In this document: piece after piece, positions 46,920 through 60,480 of the stretch
Layout: every line of letters begins with the position of its first letter
How positions within the stretch are numbered: position 1 is the first letter of the stretch
Assembly (NCBI GenBank): GCA_027559495.1
Contig: JAMXSV010000029.1
Span: 620,001-684,000 of the forward strand
Length of the DNA stretch: 64,000 bases
Direction: 5' to 3'
Source: Aurifilum marmelostoma
Lineage: Eukaryota > Ascomycota > Sordariomycetes > Diaporthales > Cryphonectriaceae
Made by a program: the position numbers and the translations under genes
The notes under the pieces: model-generated
Told to the model about the DNA's origin: nothing
Database searches by the model: none
The model's input: the letters and a program-made list of their open reading frames with translations, nothing else

Positions 46920-49900
46920 ACGGTACATGACATGTTTGATCCCTGGAGGGGACGAGGGACCCGTCTATAAGACTGCCCATAAGAACTGATTTGTGCTGTT
47001 CGTACGGTACAAGGTGACCTCGGTGCTGTCTCCTATTATCTCCGAGGTGGACTGGATCGAAGGGAAAAAGGTCAACCCAGCCCCAGCCCCAAGCGCCACC
47101 CAAGCCCCCCCCCCAGCCCGTTCCATGCAGAAAGCCAACGACTCTTTATTCAAGACGCATTCCTCTATACTGTCCTCTTTTGCAGGGTGGATGGCCTAAG
47201 CCCTCTGGGGCTGGGTGAGGGAGAGGGCCGAGGGGCGAGAAGGGGGGGGGGGGAGGCGTTGCGCAATCCGTATCCATTCTTCTCCCTCCCATTTTCTCTC
47301 TCTCACTCTCTCAAGACAGAGAGGAGAGAGGGGGGATCCATTCCAGGCCAACAAATCATCACACCGAGACCCCTCCCTCCACCGGGCTGGCCCGAGATCA
47401 AGGTCCCCTTTGTTTCTCTTTCTCTCTCCCTCCCTTGGCGCCATGATCATGCCATAACTTGCTATCAGGCGGCACGGGCATGCTGTAAGTAACACGATAG
47501 CGCGACGCCCGGCCGGAGATGCTGCCTTGTTGGTTGTGAGGTGAAATACGGCACGGGCGGATCTGATCCTCGCTCTCCTCTCCTAGCCAGCCCCAGCAAG
47601 ATGCTCGAGGCATATGCCCTTTCCCGACTCTCCTTGGTCCGCTGCTGCTGGGACGGAGGAACAAGACAAAGAGGTGCTGCTGCTGCAACGTCGGGGCCAA
47701 AAGAGAATGGGGTCAACCATTGCCCTCCCTTCTCCCTCCTCCCCCCCCCCCCCCCCTCCTTCTAAAGAGCAGCAAGGCGATAGCGGATCTGCCCCCCCCA
47801 AGCGGAAGGTGTCACGGCTCTTTCTTCTTTTCTTGCTGTGTGCTACCTTACTTTACTTTCTCACCTCAGCATAAGCGGGCTGACGAGACGGGGGAGAGCG
47901 AAGAGAATTAGAGAAAGTAGTAACACACACACACACACAAAAAAAGAAAGAGACAAGCCCTATGAGGGTTATCCCGCGTGTCTCGGCACGCGATGTTGCC
48001 ATGCCATCCCCCTCTGTGCTAACTAAAGTGCTGACCGCCCCGCGGACAACCTCCTCCTGGGAGCTGCCTAGCAGCTGGACGAGCGAGTGGCCTTTCCCGG
48101 TGTGTCTACTAATTTGTGGTGGCGTCTGACGTGCTCTTTTGGGAAGGGGGGTGGGGGGGGGAGAGAAACTCGTGCGAGATGATTTGGAAGGAGGTTTGGG
48201 ACGCGGCTTTAGGGGTAATCAGGGAAGCTTGTGAACTTGTGTGCGTGTGTGTGGCTGGCTGTTATTCTTGTTTTACTTTATTTGCAAACCGGGCAGCCTA
48301 CATCTACATCCCGCAAAGAAATATATTGTTATATATGGTTTGGGCGTGTGGTGAAAGGGAAGAGAACACACGCGACGAGGCTGCCAGCCTTGCCCGCTGT
48401 TGTGAACCCCACGTGAGCCTTACTAGAGAAAAGAAGAAGAAGAGAGAGAGAGAGAGAAGGGCAACAGGGACGAAGATTTCAAAACCACTTGCTCCTTGAT
48501 AATCCTGGCGAATGCGTAAGGGCAAGCAATACAGATAAGGAGGAAGCCCTCCCCACCCCCCCCCCTTCTCTCTCTGTCTCTCGGCATCACAGATGCGAGC
48601 CTGTCGACAACTTATGACAGATCACCACGCCAGAGTTTGGACTAAGATAGCACAGAGTACGTGGTGTCGGGGAGCTGCCTGCGCAGGTTAACGTATCATC
48701 AGACTTTTGTTTTTGTTGAGACCGGCGTATCATTTGTCAGTCGGGGATCCGTCCACGTTCCATGTTCCCTTCGCTTAACATCCGTCCGTCATCTGCTAGG
48801 CCGGCGTATGGTTGGACACAGACCAGAGACAATATAGCGTTTGTTGTGTCTGATCAAGCTACTTATCTGCTGTTCAATGCTACCCCAAACCAATATCTGT
48901 TTGATGGACATGGTTCGCTTGGGGGGGGGGAGGATATTGGGGGGCAACGTAGTCCCCTACGGTCAACTCCGGGACATGCATCCATCCCTCCCTTGCCTAC
49001 CCTCTTTTCTGATGGCCGCTGCTGCTGGTGACGATCAAGACAGAGACACCTGCCACGCATGAACGCTTTGATTGTGAACAGGCCAGTGAATTACGCAGGC
49101 CCCCCCCGCAAACAATCAAAATAGAATAAGAATAAATAAATGTTGGCTGCCCGCCAAGACTGATAGCATATCGAGACTATGACATTGCTACGTAAGCTCT
49201 CCTCCAAGTAGGTAGGGTAGGGGGCCCTTTTCCTTGGCACACTCCCCACATCCCGAAAGCTGACAATGTCCTGCGAGAAAAGTATCTTACAATGCGATTA
49301 CTCAGTTATCCCTTCGTATTTTTTTTTTCTTTTCTCTCTCTTTCCTTTTATCACGTTATCTTTCTTTCGGGTCAGATGCTATTTCACATGCACACATCAT
49401 CGCAACAAGGGTCTGTGGGTGGGCTGTAAGCTTACTTGCCCGCGGACCTACTCATGGGGGGGGGGGGGTACGTAAGTCGAGTGCGAGTTTCCTCGGGCCA
49501 CTTAGCCAGTCATCCTTTAGATTCTTATGTTTTTTTTTTTTTTTTTCTTTTGCGAGCGCCCCAATCGGGAATTTACCGAAACGTGGCTCGCCTGGTGGTT
49601 GAGGAGCACATGCTTTGAGGGGGAAAAGGGGTGGGGGGCGACAAAAGGGAAAGCCAGCTGGGTAGGAGGTTCTCCTCCCAAGAGCCGGGTTCGATCACTC
49701 GAAAGGAGGTCAGAAGATGGTCCGAGAGGGAGAGGGCAAGGAGGGTATACGTGTGTGGGTAGCAGTTTGGATTTGCGCATCATGACGGAAGGGTGATGAT
49801 AATGATGAACATGAGTGATGACGATGAGCATGGACATGGCTCCCTCTCGCACGCCCGACGAAGCACCGAGGCAGCCTTGTTTTTCAATCTTCTTTTGCTG

Positions 49901-50716
49901 GGTCTCTTTTCCCGCCAGCTCAAATCAACCCAACCCCCTCCCTTATAAAAAAAAAAAAAAAAAAAGGAAAAAACAAGAATGGAGGCGGATAGGAAATGGA
50001 GAGGAGGAAAAAAAAGAAGAAGAAAAAAAGACGTTGTTTTATCGGTGTGTGGACTGAAGTGCTCCAGTCAGATTCACCCCTTCACTGCGACCTGGCCTGA
50101 TTTGATCACCCTCAGGATCCTGCTGCGGTACACGTCGAGCATCAGAATAAAAGATGGATCATGTTTTGTCTTTTATTTTATTTTTCATTCTTACTTCTCC
50201 CGTAAATCTGAAAGCACTTGTCATCACCAAGTTTAAAAAAAAACCCACGCATCCGTTCATTGGACCATGACATGGCATTGCATTGCAGCCAAAAGAAAGA
50301 AAAAAAAAATAAAAACAAAAAAGGTTGGTTGGCTGGTTGAGGCGGCAAGGCGGGAAGAGAGATTTAAGCTCGCCAATTAAGCTCATACATAAGGTTCCAG
50401 CGCTGATCGGGGTGGCTCAAACCGCGCCTCCCGGGGATGCAAGTCAACCTTCTTTGGACGACAGGGTGGGTGTGAGCGAGTGTACACCTCTCATCTTGCA
50501 TAGACCGGCGGACGGGTTGATTTTTCTTTTTTTTTTTTTTTTTTTTCTCCTTTTCCTTTTCTGCCTGGTCACTTTTGTCTGTCCGATAGCCCAACAGCTC
50601 CATCGAGGTGACGTTGTGGCGTGGAGTCGACTTCACCTTAGCGACAGTCCTTCCTCCAATGAGTGTAGACTCGCCATACGACTCTCTGGCCCATACGTAC
50701 TTTGTGATATCTGATT

Positions 50717-50742
50717 GTGTGTGTGTGTGTGTGTGTGTGTGT
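50717..50742. repeat. (GT)13 microsatellite
   Basis: Thirteen GT units, similar in length to the one at 46894-46919. Confidence 0.9.
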
Positions 50743-53698
50743 CATATGAGCACAGCCCCCGTGACTGACTGAGCCCAGCCATCAACCATCAGCAGGTTCC
50801 ACACGGGTGATCCGGCCAGCCAGGCGCAAGAAACAGGCAGGACAAAGATTTACCGAAAGAGATCTTCAATAAGCATCACCCAATTATCGGTGTATTCGAA
50901 GGGGGGAAAAAGGGGGGGGGGGAGGGAGGGAGGGTTACTGTACTATGGTATTTTCGAGGCTGACCGCTACCAATTGGGGGGGAAAATCGGTCCATGATCG
51001 ACAAGGGCGTGTCTTGGGTTCGAGCCACACAGAAAGACACATCAAATAAGCTTATATTGGCTATAGGAAAGGGGGGTGTTTAGGAGCGTCAGAATTTGGT
51101 TCCCACTCTCGGTGCCTGATGGAACGAGAAAGACGAGAGAAAAAGAAATCCTACCGAGCCTCCGTCTCTTGCCCGGCCATCTCACCCGCATGGTGCTGTG
51201 GCTTACAGTGCAGTGCGGCAGAAGAATACTCTGGCACCGTCTCCGTAACAAACACACACATACGCGTAAGAAGAAGAAAGTCGCAGCAGCCTCTTTTTCA
51301 GCCCTGCATTAACCCGATCTGTAGGACGGGGAGCTGACCCGGTGGGTGTGTAGGGAGCTCCCTCTTGCGCCCACACCCAGGGATGCCGAGTGAGCTTAGG
51401 CGCTGTGTAATGTAGCATGCAGGAAAAAAAGAGAGAGAGAGAAACTCGGACATGCGCGTGGGGGTACAAAAGGAAAAGAAGAAGAAAAAAAAACCACATG
51501 CACAGCCAAGAAAGAGAGGCGGACCCCACGTCACACAACATAACAAGCGCACACATCCGGTAGTGTCCGTGACAGATTCAATCAGTGCGACACAAAGAAC
51601 CCTCGATCCCTTTTTTCCTTTCCCGTCTTCTTCTTCTGGCCCGGTACGTACGGCAAAGGTCACAAACGCCGCTCCCCGTCTCCAAAAGGGCCGTAATGCC
51701 GATGCCCGGAACGGGAGTGACGTGAGGGAACCAGGACAAGAGAATGGAAAGGGGGGTTCACATGGTTTCCCCCTCGGGGAAACTTCACACCTCTCACATG
51801 AAGCTGCGGTTCTTTTCTTTTGGAACGCATGACGTGTACCACATTTTTGGCTCAAGGGAGAAAAAAACATATAGAGAAATAGGCAGAATGGGGGGGGATA
51901 ATCAAGAGGGCCGCTGTGTGACTCCTCTTTCTGGCAGCCTCGTTCCTCTTTTCGGGCGAAGGACGTCGACTCGAGCCCACTCGTGCGCAAAGACCTTTCT
52001 TGTACAGAGTTTTACACAATACACAATGTGGCCGCCTCGAGAAGGATGTGTGTGGGCTGGAGGGCCCTTTTTGTCATACGGCGGGAATACCGTATAACTC
52101 CTGAACATGTCTCAGGGGGGGGGGGAGGGTGGTGGACAATGGAAGGAATGGGATGTATTCCACACCAGAGGGGGCAGTGGTTATGCTATACGATCTTTGC
52201 TTTTCCTCCTCTTGCCTGTAGCCAAGGGAATCAAGCATTTACAGTGAGACGAGGTTCTGTTCTGAACCTTTGCAAACACAAAGTTAAATAAAAAAAAAAA
52301 CAATATAAAAAAAAAACCATCATCGCATCACAAGCACAAGGACAAGACGTGACTAGACAAAGCCAAGCTAGCCAAGTGGGGGGGGGCAGGCCTGCGAGAG
52401 CTTACGAGTCCCTCATCAAGACGGACCCACATGGGAAGGGGGTCGGTTTTCTTGGGGGGGGGGGGGGGCATCTAGAAGGCCAGCCTGTCACCAAATTCGA
52501 CGGCGACGATCAATTCCGGGTCCCCAGAAAAGACGCTTGATTTTAAACATGATCAAGAAGGACAACCCACCCAGCCAGGAGGAACCACCACTAGGGGGCC
52601 CTTTTTTAGCTTGGTCTGCGCATGTCATTCCGCACCGGGGGTGCCCCCTGCCTGGGACTGTACTTCCCTTCCAATGAACGGGGTGGGTTGTTGGTTTTGT
52701 TGGTCGTCCGTCATCCTTCTTCTTTGTCACAGCTTGGTCATGAGAGGGCGGCGTATCCGCTGGAGGAAGAAAAAAAAAAAAAAAATGACGGGCTGATTGA
52801 TGGCTGCCTTGTCCAGATGATAAGCGGCAGCGAGTACCGTACCTTGGTGGGGTGGTCGTCGGTCGGTTACCTCGCTTTCGCACTCTAAACAGACCCCCTC
52901 CCCTCTGGCATCCTATGTGTTTCTGGACGACCACAATATAGAGCAGCACACGGTTTCGAGGCTGTTGTTTGTGATGCCATCATTTCTCTTGGACTCCATC
53001 AAGCCTCACTCTCCCGATCCTGCCACAGAGAGGTGCCACCAGGAAAACGTTGACGGGTGGAACGTGTCAGATCGCATGTCTCGAGCGCTGGAGCGGGGAT
53101 GGATTCTTTCTCTCCCTTGTGCGAATCTCTTGATTGGAAACAAAATTGTCTGCTACTGCTGCTACTTACTGACTGTAGATTGTAACCGCTGCCTGGGTAT
53201 ATAATCCACACCCACGCAGAGGGAGAGAGACGAGGGAGGGTGGAGGAATGAAAGAAGCGCAACCTGACTTGTTCCAGACCCACCTGCATGCTATCATACC
53301 CAAGTATATAAGTACGTAGCATACATAGTCTGGACTAAACGACGGGGGGCCTCGCATCACAACAAGCTCGGCTCAACATCTGGCCTCAACCTTCTGGAAT
53401 GACTCTATTGTACGACCGCTATTGATCAACGTCGTACCTGGATCAACAGTTGTTCTTCTTCCTCTCGGTCATCTGCGCGAGAGATGACGGTCTCGGGACC
53501 ATACATGCGTTGTCGCGCACGCTCGTGACTCTCCCTCCCTCTCTTTCTTTCTTTTCAGAGTGCGGGCCAATCAAACCCCACATAATTTGGTGGTTTCCAA
53601 GGTCATGGGCAGATTATGACCGACACCATTAGCAGCCCGCTTTGCCCTGCTTACCGTGAGAAAAAAAAATGTAGACACGTGCCCTGCTTCCTCTCCGC

Positions 53699-53724
53699 CT
53701 CTCTCTCTCTCTCTCTCTCTCTCT
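53699..53724. repeat. (CT)13 microsatellite
   Basis: Thirteen CT units in the gene-poor tract. Confidence 0.9.
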
Positions 53725-54242
53725 TATTCCCGGCAGGGTGAGTAATGGCAGATAAGGCATACACACACACACACAAGGTTAGGTGACCACGGAGCTAAGC
53801 CCCGAGGCGTCCTCGGCGAATTGCGGCCCAAGGAGCTTGTGCATGTGTATTGTGTGTATGTGTGTCCCCCTCCATGATGTTGTTCCTAGGGATGAACACA
53901 CACATACGCAAAGAGCTGAAAATGTGGCGGATAGATTGGGGAGGAAGAAGGGGGGGGGGGGACACAAACCCTCGCACCGTCTCACCTGCATGGCCCCTTC
54001 AAACCCTCACGGCATATCCACCATGCACGTTGGACCCTGTCTCACTCCCCCAAAAAGTCACCTTGCTCACCAAAGCCCCCAAAGAAGGATTCTCCAGAAC
54101 CCGCTTTTCTCTCTCTTTCTCTCTCTCTCTCTCTCTTTCTTGTCAGAACCAACAACAAAAAAACAAGATATTTATTCATCTCGCACCTCCGAAGACGGAG
54201 TCATGTTGGTCATGAGTTGGGTTGGTATGTATCATACATGAA

Positions 54243-54254
54243 TATGGTACCATA
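54243..54254. repeat. Perfect 12-bp palindrome around GGTACC
   Basis: TATGGTACCATA reads the same on both strands. Related GTACCATAG-like sequences recur in non-coding parts of the window. Confidence 0.7.
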
Positions 54255-55366
54255 GACTAAGTCCCGGCCGTTCCGTGGTAACCGAAACCTGATACCGAGA
54301 AAGGGACGGAGGGGGTGGGAAGGAGGGGGGAGGGGGGGGGGGTACACAACATCGAGAGAGGCTCTCTGCATAGACGAGATCGATCTTCCTGGTACCGACG
54401 TGCTGGGTGGCGAATAAGAGAGGGAAAAGAAAGCTAAAACGGGTAGCGACCGCGGCCGGCTAAGCGGGAGTGGTAAATTTCACTCCCTTCTCCTTTGGCT
54501 TTTTGACAAAGGCATACCACCACCCTTGGTTTTAGCGATCTCACTGTATCTCACCCTTAATCTTTGTATCCGTCTCGTGATGTGGACGCCGAGGGTGATT
54601 TATTGTCGGCTTGGTCAAACTTTGCCACAAGATTGTGTGTGTGTGTGTGTGTTGCTTTTATCCGAGCCTGTCACTTTTTGAACTCTTTTTTCTCTCTTTT
54701 TTTCTTGTTTTCCCTTTATTGCACAGGGATCTGAAGGGAGACGAGGGGGAAAGAGGCTGGCACGTGGCTGAATAAACCCAGAGTGTCCGTTATGAGCCCC
54801 CCCCCCCTGCCCACTCCTCTCTGACTCATGACATGTCGGGGAAAAGATAAAATCCCGTTCTTATGGGAAGAATAAAGATGACAGTTTGGAAAACAAGATC
54901 ATCAACTTGCAATAAAGGATAAAAGAGGGAATGGGGGAGAGGCAGGGGGGACTGGGGGAATGTGTTTGTCATGGATGTGCAGGGGTTGGGGTGGTGGTGT
55001 CAGTATGTGTGTGTGTGCACGGGGGCGGCAGACATGGCAAAAGAAGGTTATTTATTAGTTTGTCTTGGCAGCGGCTCGTCGATTCGGTCAGCTGGGTTGC
55101 TCGAGGCTGCCGCTAGAGGATGAGCCAAGGCTAAGACGAAAGCAAGCCAAGCATAAGTCTGTACTTTTTTTAATTTGCAAAAAAAAGGACGAAGTCGAAT
55201 CAACAACCACCGTCCTGCCAGTCAGGTGGACAAGATAGGCAAGGAAGACAAGGAGAGGAGTTAGAAAGAGATAATATACGTCTCTGTGAGAGTGAGTGAG
55301 TGATACCACAGGTACCGTACGTACCAGCGCAGGTATATGAACACGCTCATTCAAGTACTTAGTGTT

Positions 55367-55384
55367 CTTGTACCATAGTACAAG
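55367..55384. repeat. 7-bp inverted repeat with 4-nt loop
   Basis: CTTGTAC and GTACAAG flank CATA. It sits in a GTAC-rich cluster starting near 55311. Confidence 0.7.
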
Positions 55385-57302
55385 GTACAGCAGCATCTGG
55401 GCACCGGCCTGGTCTTGCTCGGCATTGTCTGAACACCCACGGAGGAGGCTGGTCGTGGTGATAATAAAAGAAGAAGAAAAAAAACATAAAAAAAGGAGCA
55501 GGATCTGACCTCGGGGCCCTGTACTTATGGTAGCCCGGCTCGGCGTTTTGATTTAAGTTTTCTTGACCTTGTCTTGGCCTCATCTCTGATATACTCTTGC
55601 ACACACATATGCCCTCCCTTTCTCGCTTGTTGGAAAGGAGGCTTGGTCTAGCTTTTGACTTGAGACTATCCCCATTTCTGCTAAACAGCCCATCCCGACC
55701 GCTGCTACTAGCATTGATGCTGACGCGGACGTCTTGCCCGGTGGACGCATCATTGCAATCTCCCATTCTTGTCAACCTATTCAGCCCCCCCCCCCCCTTC
55801 CCCTTCCTCTTCTTCCGCGTTTGCTTGGCAGACCACCCATTGGCAGACCACCATCCTCCGAGCCGACATTGCCGACCAGTATAGCCAACAAAAGGCAGAG
55901 ACATTCCCCCCGACTCATGGTCGACAGAGCTCCCTGCCCTGCCTAGACAGAACCGGGCCTGATTCGAGAATGCCGATGGTTCACCAAGAACAAACAAAAG
56001 AGAGGTGAACTCCCAAAGAAGAAGAAGAGGAAGAAGGAGAAAAAAGGGGGGAAAAAAAAGGACATATACTTGCTCTTCTTCTCTGGTACTAGGTTTCGGA
56101 GATGCACGCCTAGCCTACTGGGCGTTTGACTGCATTTTCCTGCCGCCCTGCATATACCTAAGCAGCCAGGCAGCCCAGCGTGTCCAAGGACTTCTCTTCT
56201 TGGTGCAGCCTTTGCCAAAATCGGATCCGCGCCCACTGCCCACATAAGGCTTGACGTCGGCAGTCAGGGTTCAAGGGGTTTGGGGCGAGGTTGGCCACCC
56301 CCCTCCCCTGGCCAGCACGTCGATCAATCTCAGACAAGGACAAGTTCCCAAGAATGTACGAAGCATATACTGCTGCTGCAACGGGTGATACCATATAGTT
56401 AATAGCAGTACTAAGTATCCAGTTCCAAGTTTAACCTTTCCGAGAGGCCCTGCGCCGCCCAGTCCTGTCCATTGACTGGGAACCCGACGGAGATACGATC
56501 CCAACGGACAACACGAGTCGCGACAGCGCAAGACTGGACGACAAGCGGTGCACTCCTCCCCCTCCTCCCCGCTCTGTCCAAGCCTCAACGGCATAAAGAA
56601 CAAGGGGAGACCGAGGGACGCGCGAGAAGGCTACAGAGCGAAGACGAAGGACGAGGTTTGTTAACCTTTTTTTTGTTTCTTCTTTTGTCGGCTAGCTAGG
56701 CTTGGCCGGAACCAGTCAAGACAGACCGGCGGCGGAGGAGACACCAAAGTGTGCATAGTAGCCCCCCCCCCCCTGTGCATGTCGGTTGTTACTTCCTCGA
56801 CGGAAACCCAGATCCGCGGGATCCAATGTGTGCGGCCTCGGTCTCGTAAGCTAAACCGAGACGAGGGCCAAAGTTGTAGGGATAGCCTTTTTTTTTTTTT
56901 TTTATCAGAGGTGAGTTCAGTGACCCTTTCCGAGGAGGAGAGGAAGGAACAGCTGCGAGGTCCTGCCGAGAGACAAAAGAAGGAAAGAAGGGGGGGGCCA
57001 AGAGAGAAGGAAAGAGAGAACAGGTGGCGAGAGCAGGCGCGATGTCAAGGTGACGACGCCCGCATTCCGGACGTGTCAGGTCGTTAACGTCAGCGTTCTT
57101 TCCCTTCAAGGAGACCTGGGAGACCAAGAGCGTCAGCCTCAACACCCAACTACCCTCGCCCCTTCCGTACCAACAACAACAACAACAAAGGGAAAGAACA
57201 CCTCCATTTCTCTTCCTTTGCCCCTCTCCCCCTCCGTCTTTCCCCCCTCTCTCTGAAACAAAACAGAACAACAATAACAACAGACCACACAAAGTCCCAT
57301 CG

Positions 57303-57306
57303 TCAT

Positions 57307-57338
<32 letters not shown>

Positions 57339-57339
57339 G
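57303..57339. repeat. (CAT)n/(CAG)8 compound microsatellite
   Basis: CAT triplets run directly into eight CAG units at 57316-57339. It lies outside any supported gene. Confidence 0.85.
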
Positions 57340-60300
57340 CATTATCCACTTCAGGGTCCTAATTCGGGCATACCTGATGCGACTTGAGCAGACCACCGAT
57401 CCACTGGCACTGAGACTGTTGGTATGACTTAACCTTACCATTGCACTATGGCGTATTCTTATTTTTGAAGCATTTATCCACCCAGACCCCACTGCCCTCA
57501 CAGCTGCCAACGTGGACAGCATACATAGATAGTACTTGTGTGCTATGATGGCTAGTGGGGCGGGCACCCAGAGCTGAATAAGTGTCATCCATCACCCCTC
57601 CTGCCCTCCCAACAGCCCTGTCAGATCTCCAAAAAGTTCCCGGCTCTGTCTTGGTTGGTGGGATGAGCACAGCCCAGATTCCCTCCTGGCCCGCTACACC
57701 TGAGCATTAGACCCCTCTTGAAGCTTCTTATGAACTCTGACAGAGTCAAGACAAGACTGTATACTAAATCTGGGGTAGGGCCTTTTTTCGATTGTTTGAC
57801 TTATTAGTGCCTCAACCTTAACCACCCGTCCCGTATTCTTGCCGCTTCTCCCTTTGACTTCATTCATACCTTATTTATCCCAGCTGCTCAGCCCTGCTCC
57901 CGGGTCCTGTGCCTCCCCCCATCCTCCACCCGAACCAGTCTCCCCTCCCCCCCCCCTACTACTACCAGCACCACATCTCGACGACTCCTCGAGCTGTTCT
58001 GTCTACCACATCAAATCGCCAACGAGGATTCGTTTTTTGAGAGCGATAATCTCTGGGCAGGATCCACACAGCTTTCCCAAGCTCGGACGGCGGACTCGGA
58101 TTCGATTTTTACGCAGCTGCACTTCGACTCGACTCGGCTGGATTAGGCCCAGTGGGGGTGGGTGGTATATCGAAAAATAGATTAACCTTAAAACTTCCGC
58201 GACAGCCTCACATCAGCTTGAACGTCTCAGCACACGTCAGTCGCCAGCCGTTCCTGTCGACCTCAAACTTTGCACAGGATCTCGTCCGAACTCGGGAGAT
58301 TCCACAACGGGTACGTTTTCAACTGCTTGTGCTTTGGATCTTTGTTTGGCCTGCCTCGCATGCGTGTCCATGTTGTCCCGTCCCATCATGCATATGTTCC
58401 ACCCTCTTCACACCCACTCACACCCACTCCCCTTCTCTGCCTTGCCTTGCTTTACGCCTCACCGCAACCACACATTCCCGGCGTCATGCCCTGTCTGCAT
58501 GCAACTTTCCCTCTGGGCGTTCCTCATCATCTGATGGGCTGCTTTGCCCCAATGCATGACACCTTTCTGTACCGCCCTTCACCGCACACAGCATACACAC
58601 ACACAAGTGTCATAGGTCGGCCTCGGCTACCGGCCTTTTTTTAAAGTGGAATCTGCATCCGTCTCATCTTTTGGCGCCGCAGCCCCCTCTCCCCTTTCCG
58701 GTCTGCGACCTGGGCATTTGACGCCTAGCACACACGCGTCCTCCCACAGCCCGTATCTCGGGAATAAGAGAGGTCACCGAGCCAGATGGGGACGGGGCCT
58801 CTGATCTGGCACCTCGTCGCGACGCCTCACCCACCAACCCTTGACCACCACCACCACCTCGAGACACATCACCAAAGAAGGGGGCCCAAAAACCACACAC
58901 ACAATCCATTCTGCCCCGGAGTCTACGGCAGTCGTTCGCAGGATCTTGCGAACGGCGCGTGGCAGCCCTGACTGAGCACGAACACATACACACACGCACA
59001 CCACAACCTTATCAACTCAGGAGTGATCCTTTGGCTCCTAATGTCCTACGCTACCCCCAGTTCTATGCCACTGCACGATGATCTTCACCCGTCCTAGGTC
59101 CCCCATCTCGCTAGTGGCCCTGCAGGGGGGTGGTCACACAATCGCACCCAGTACTCGGTACGACACTTTTGGCCCTCGCTCTCAGTGGGCTATTTCTCAT
59201 CGAGTACGGAAATACGTACCCACATAGGCTTGCAGTACAACACCAGACCCGACATGGGTCGGACAAGGCTTGGTGTGCATAGGGCAGGCCCAGGGTACAA
59301 AGCCAGCCCAGGCCCAGGCCAGGCCCCAAATGTACTCACACTATTGTACTATGGGTACTTGCTTGCGGAGGCGTCGTCTTGGCTGCTCACTCACTCTTCC
59401 CTCTCACGCCTGCGCTGCTGCAGGTGGGTAGGTGGGTGGGTGGGGGGGGCTGCCAGGATGTAAGGCCGCTGAACAAGCCCGGTGCCTTTTTTTTTTTTTT
59501 TTACTGATTATTTTTATTATCATGATTCCTTCTCACCCCTCTCTCCCTGCCCTTACGAGTCAACTCCACCACATAGTACATCTAACTTTACCATGCTAGC
59601 CCACGGTTAGTGCCGTGTATTGCGTGTCGTCTCCTCAGGGCTGTGGACATGACAGTGTGGTTCCCTTTCCATGGCCGGATCTAGAGTCTCGTGTGTCAGG
59701 ACGGATTTACACGCTCCAGTACACATCGTCTGTTCTTTTTGTGGCCCCAAGCCCACTCTTTCTGCCCTTTGCATCTCACACCATCACCCTCACCCGACCA
59801 ACGCCCCATCAAGCATCAGCCCAGAGGCTGTATGCCAAAGTCCTCGGGCGCCCTGTTGGGACTCCTGAGCAGAAGATCCTCCTGTTGTGTATGCATGGTT
59901 CATCAGCACCGTTGGGCTCACCCTGTCACCTGCTTGCAGCACCTCTTGACACCTCTGTTCCTTTTTTAAAAAGCTTCTTGCTACACTTTTATACTCCGAG
60001 TTGAGACCAGGGCATTATCTCGTCTATCGGATCTAGTTGACAGCTACCTTATTTATATTACCTACTTGTCCCTCCTCCTTCTCGAGGCCCTTGGCCGGGT
60101 CTACGCAAGCTGACAGCGCCTCTTCGTATTAACAAGACAGAAGTTATATCTCGGCTGTAATGATCTACAGCGAGAATACGCCTGAAGAGAGCGAGTCCAT
60201 CCGCCACAGCAGTCGAAACGCCTCTCCACGTACTACATAACAACATAAAGAGTCTATTTCCGCTGCAAGCCTCGGAAGATCGGAGTACTGCTCACTCGAA

Positions 60301-60480
60301 CCGAGCCTGTTCATTACAGCCCCTGTCAGCTGCTAGGCCGATCATCCGTGTTGTTTCTATCCCGGTGGGGCGATATCCCCAGCGCCGCGCAAGCCTTGGC
60401 TCCTCCTGAGTTGCAGGACCAGGGTTTCTTGGGTGCCGCCGCCGCGCAGCAACTATATTTCAAGCTTTCTTGTCTGGATG

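Noticed and set aside
49685..49705. tRNA-like B-box (GGTTCGATCAC)
   Set aside because: Flanking sequence does not form acceptor or anticodon arms.
51014..51040. tRNA-like B-box (GGTTCGAGCC)
   Set aside because: No A-box and no cloverleaf can be drawn upstream of it.
51298..51990. 230-codon minus ORF in the gene-poor tract
   Set aside because: Phe runs come from poly-A tracts on the + strand, Cys/Phe/Arg composition is random-like, no motif, and no supporting splice structure.
55359..55997. 212-codon minus ORF in the gene-poor tract
   Set aside because: Contains Phe and Gly runs from homopolymers and no conserved-looking segment.
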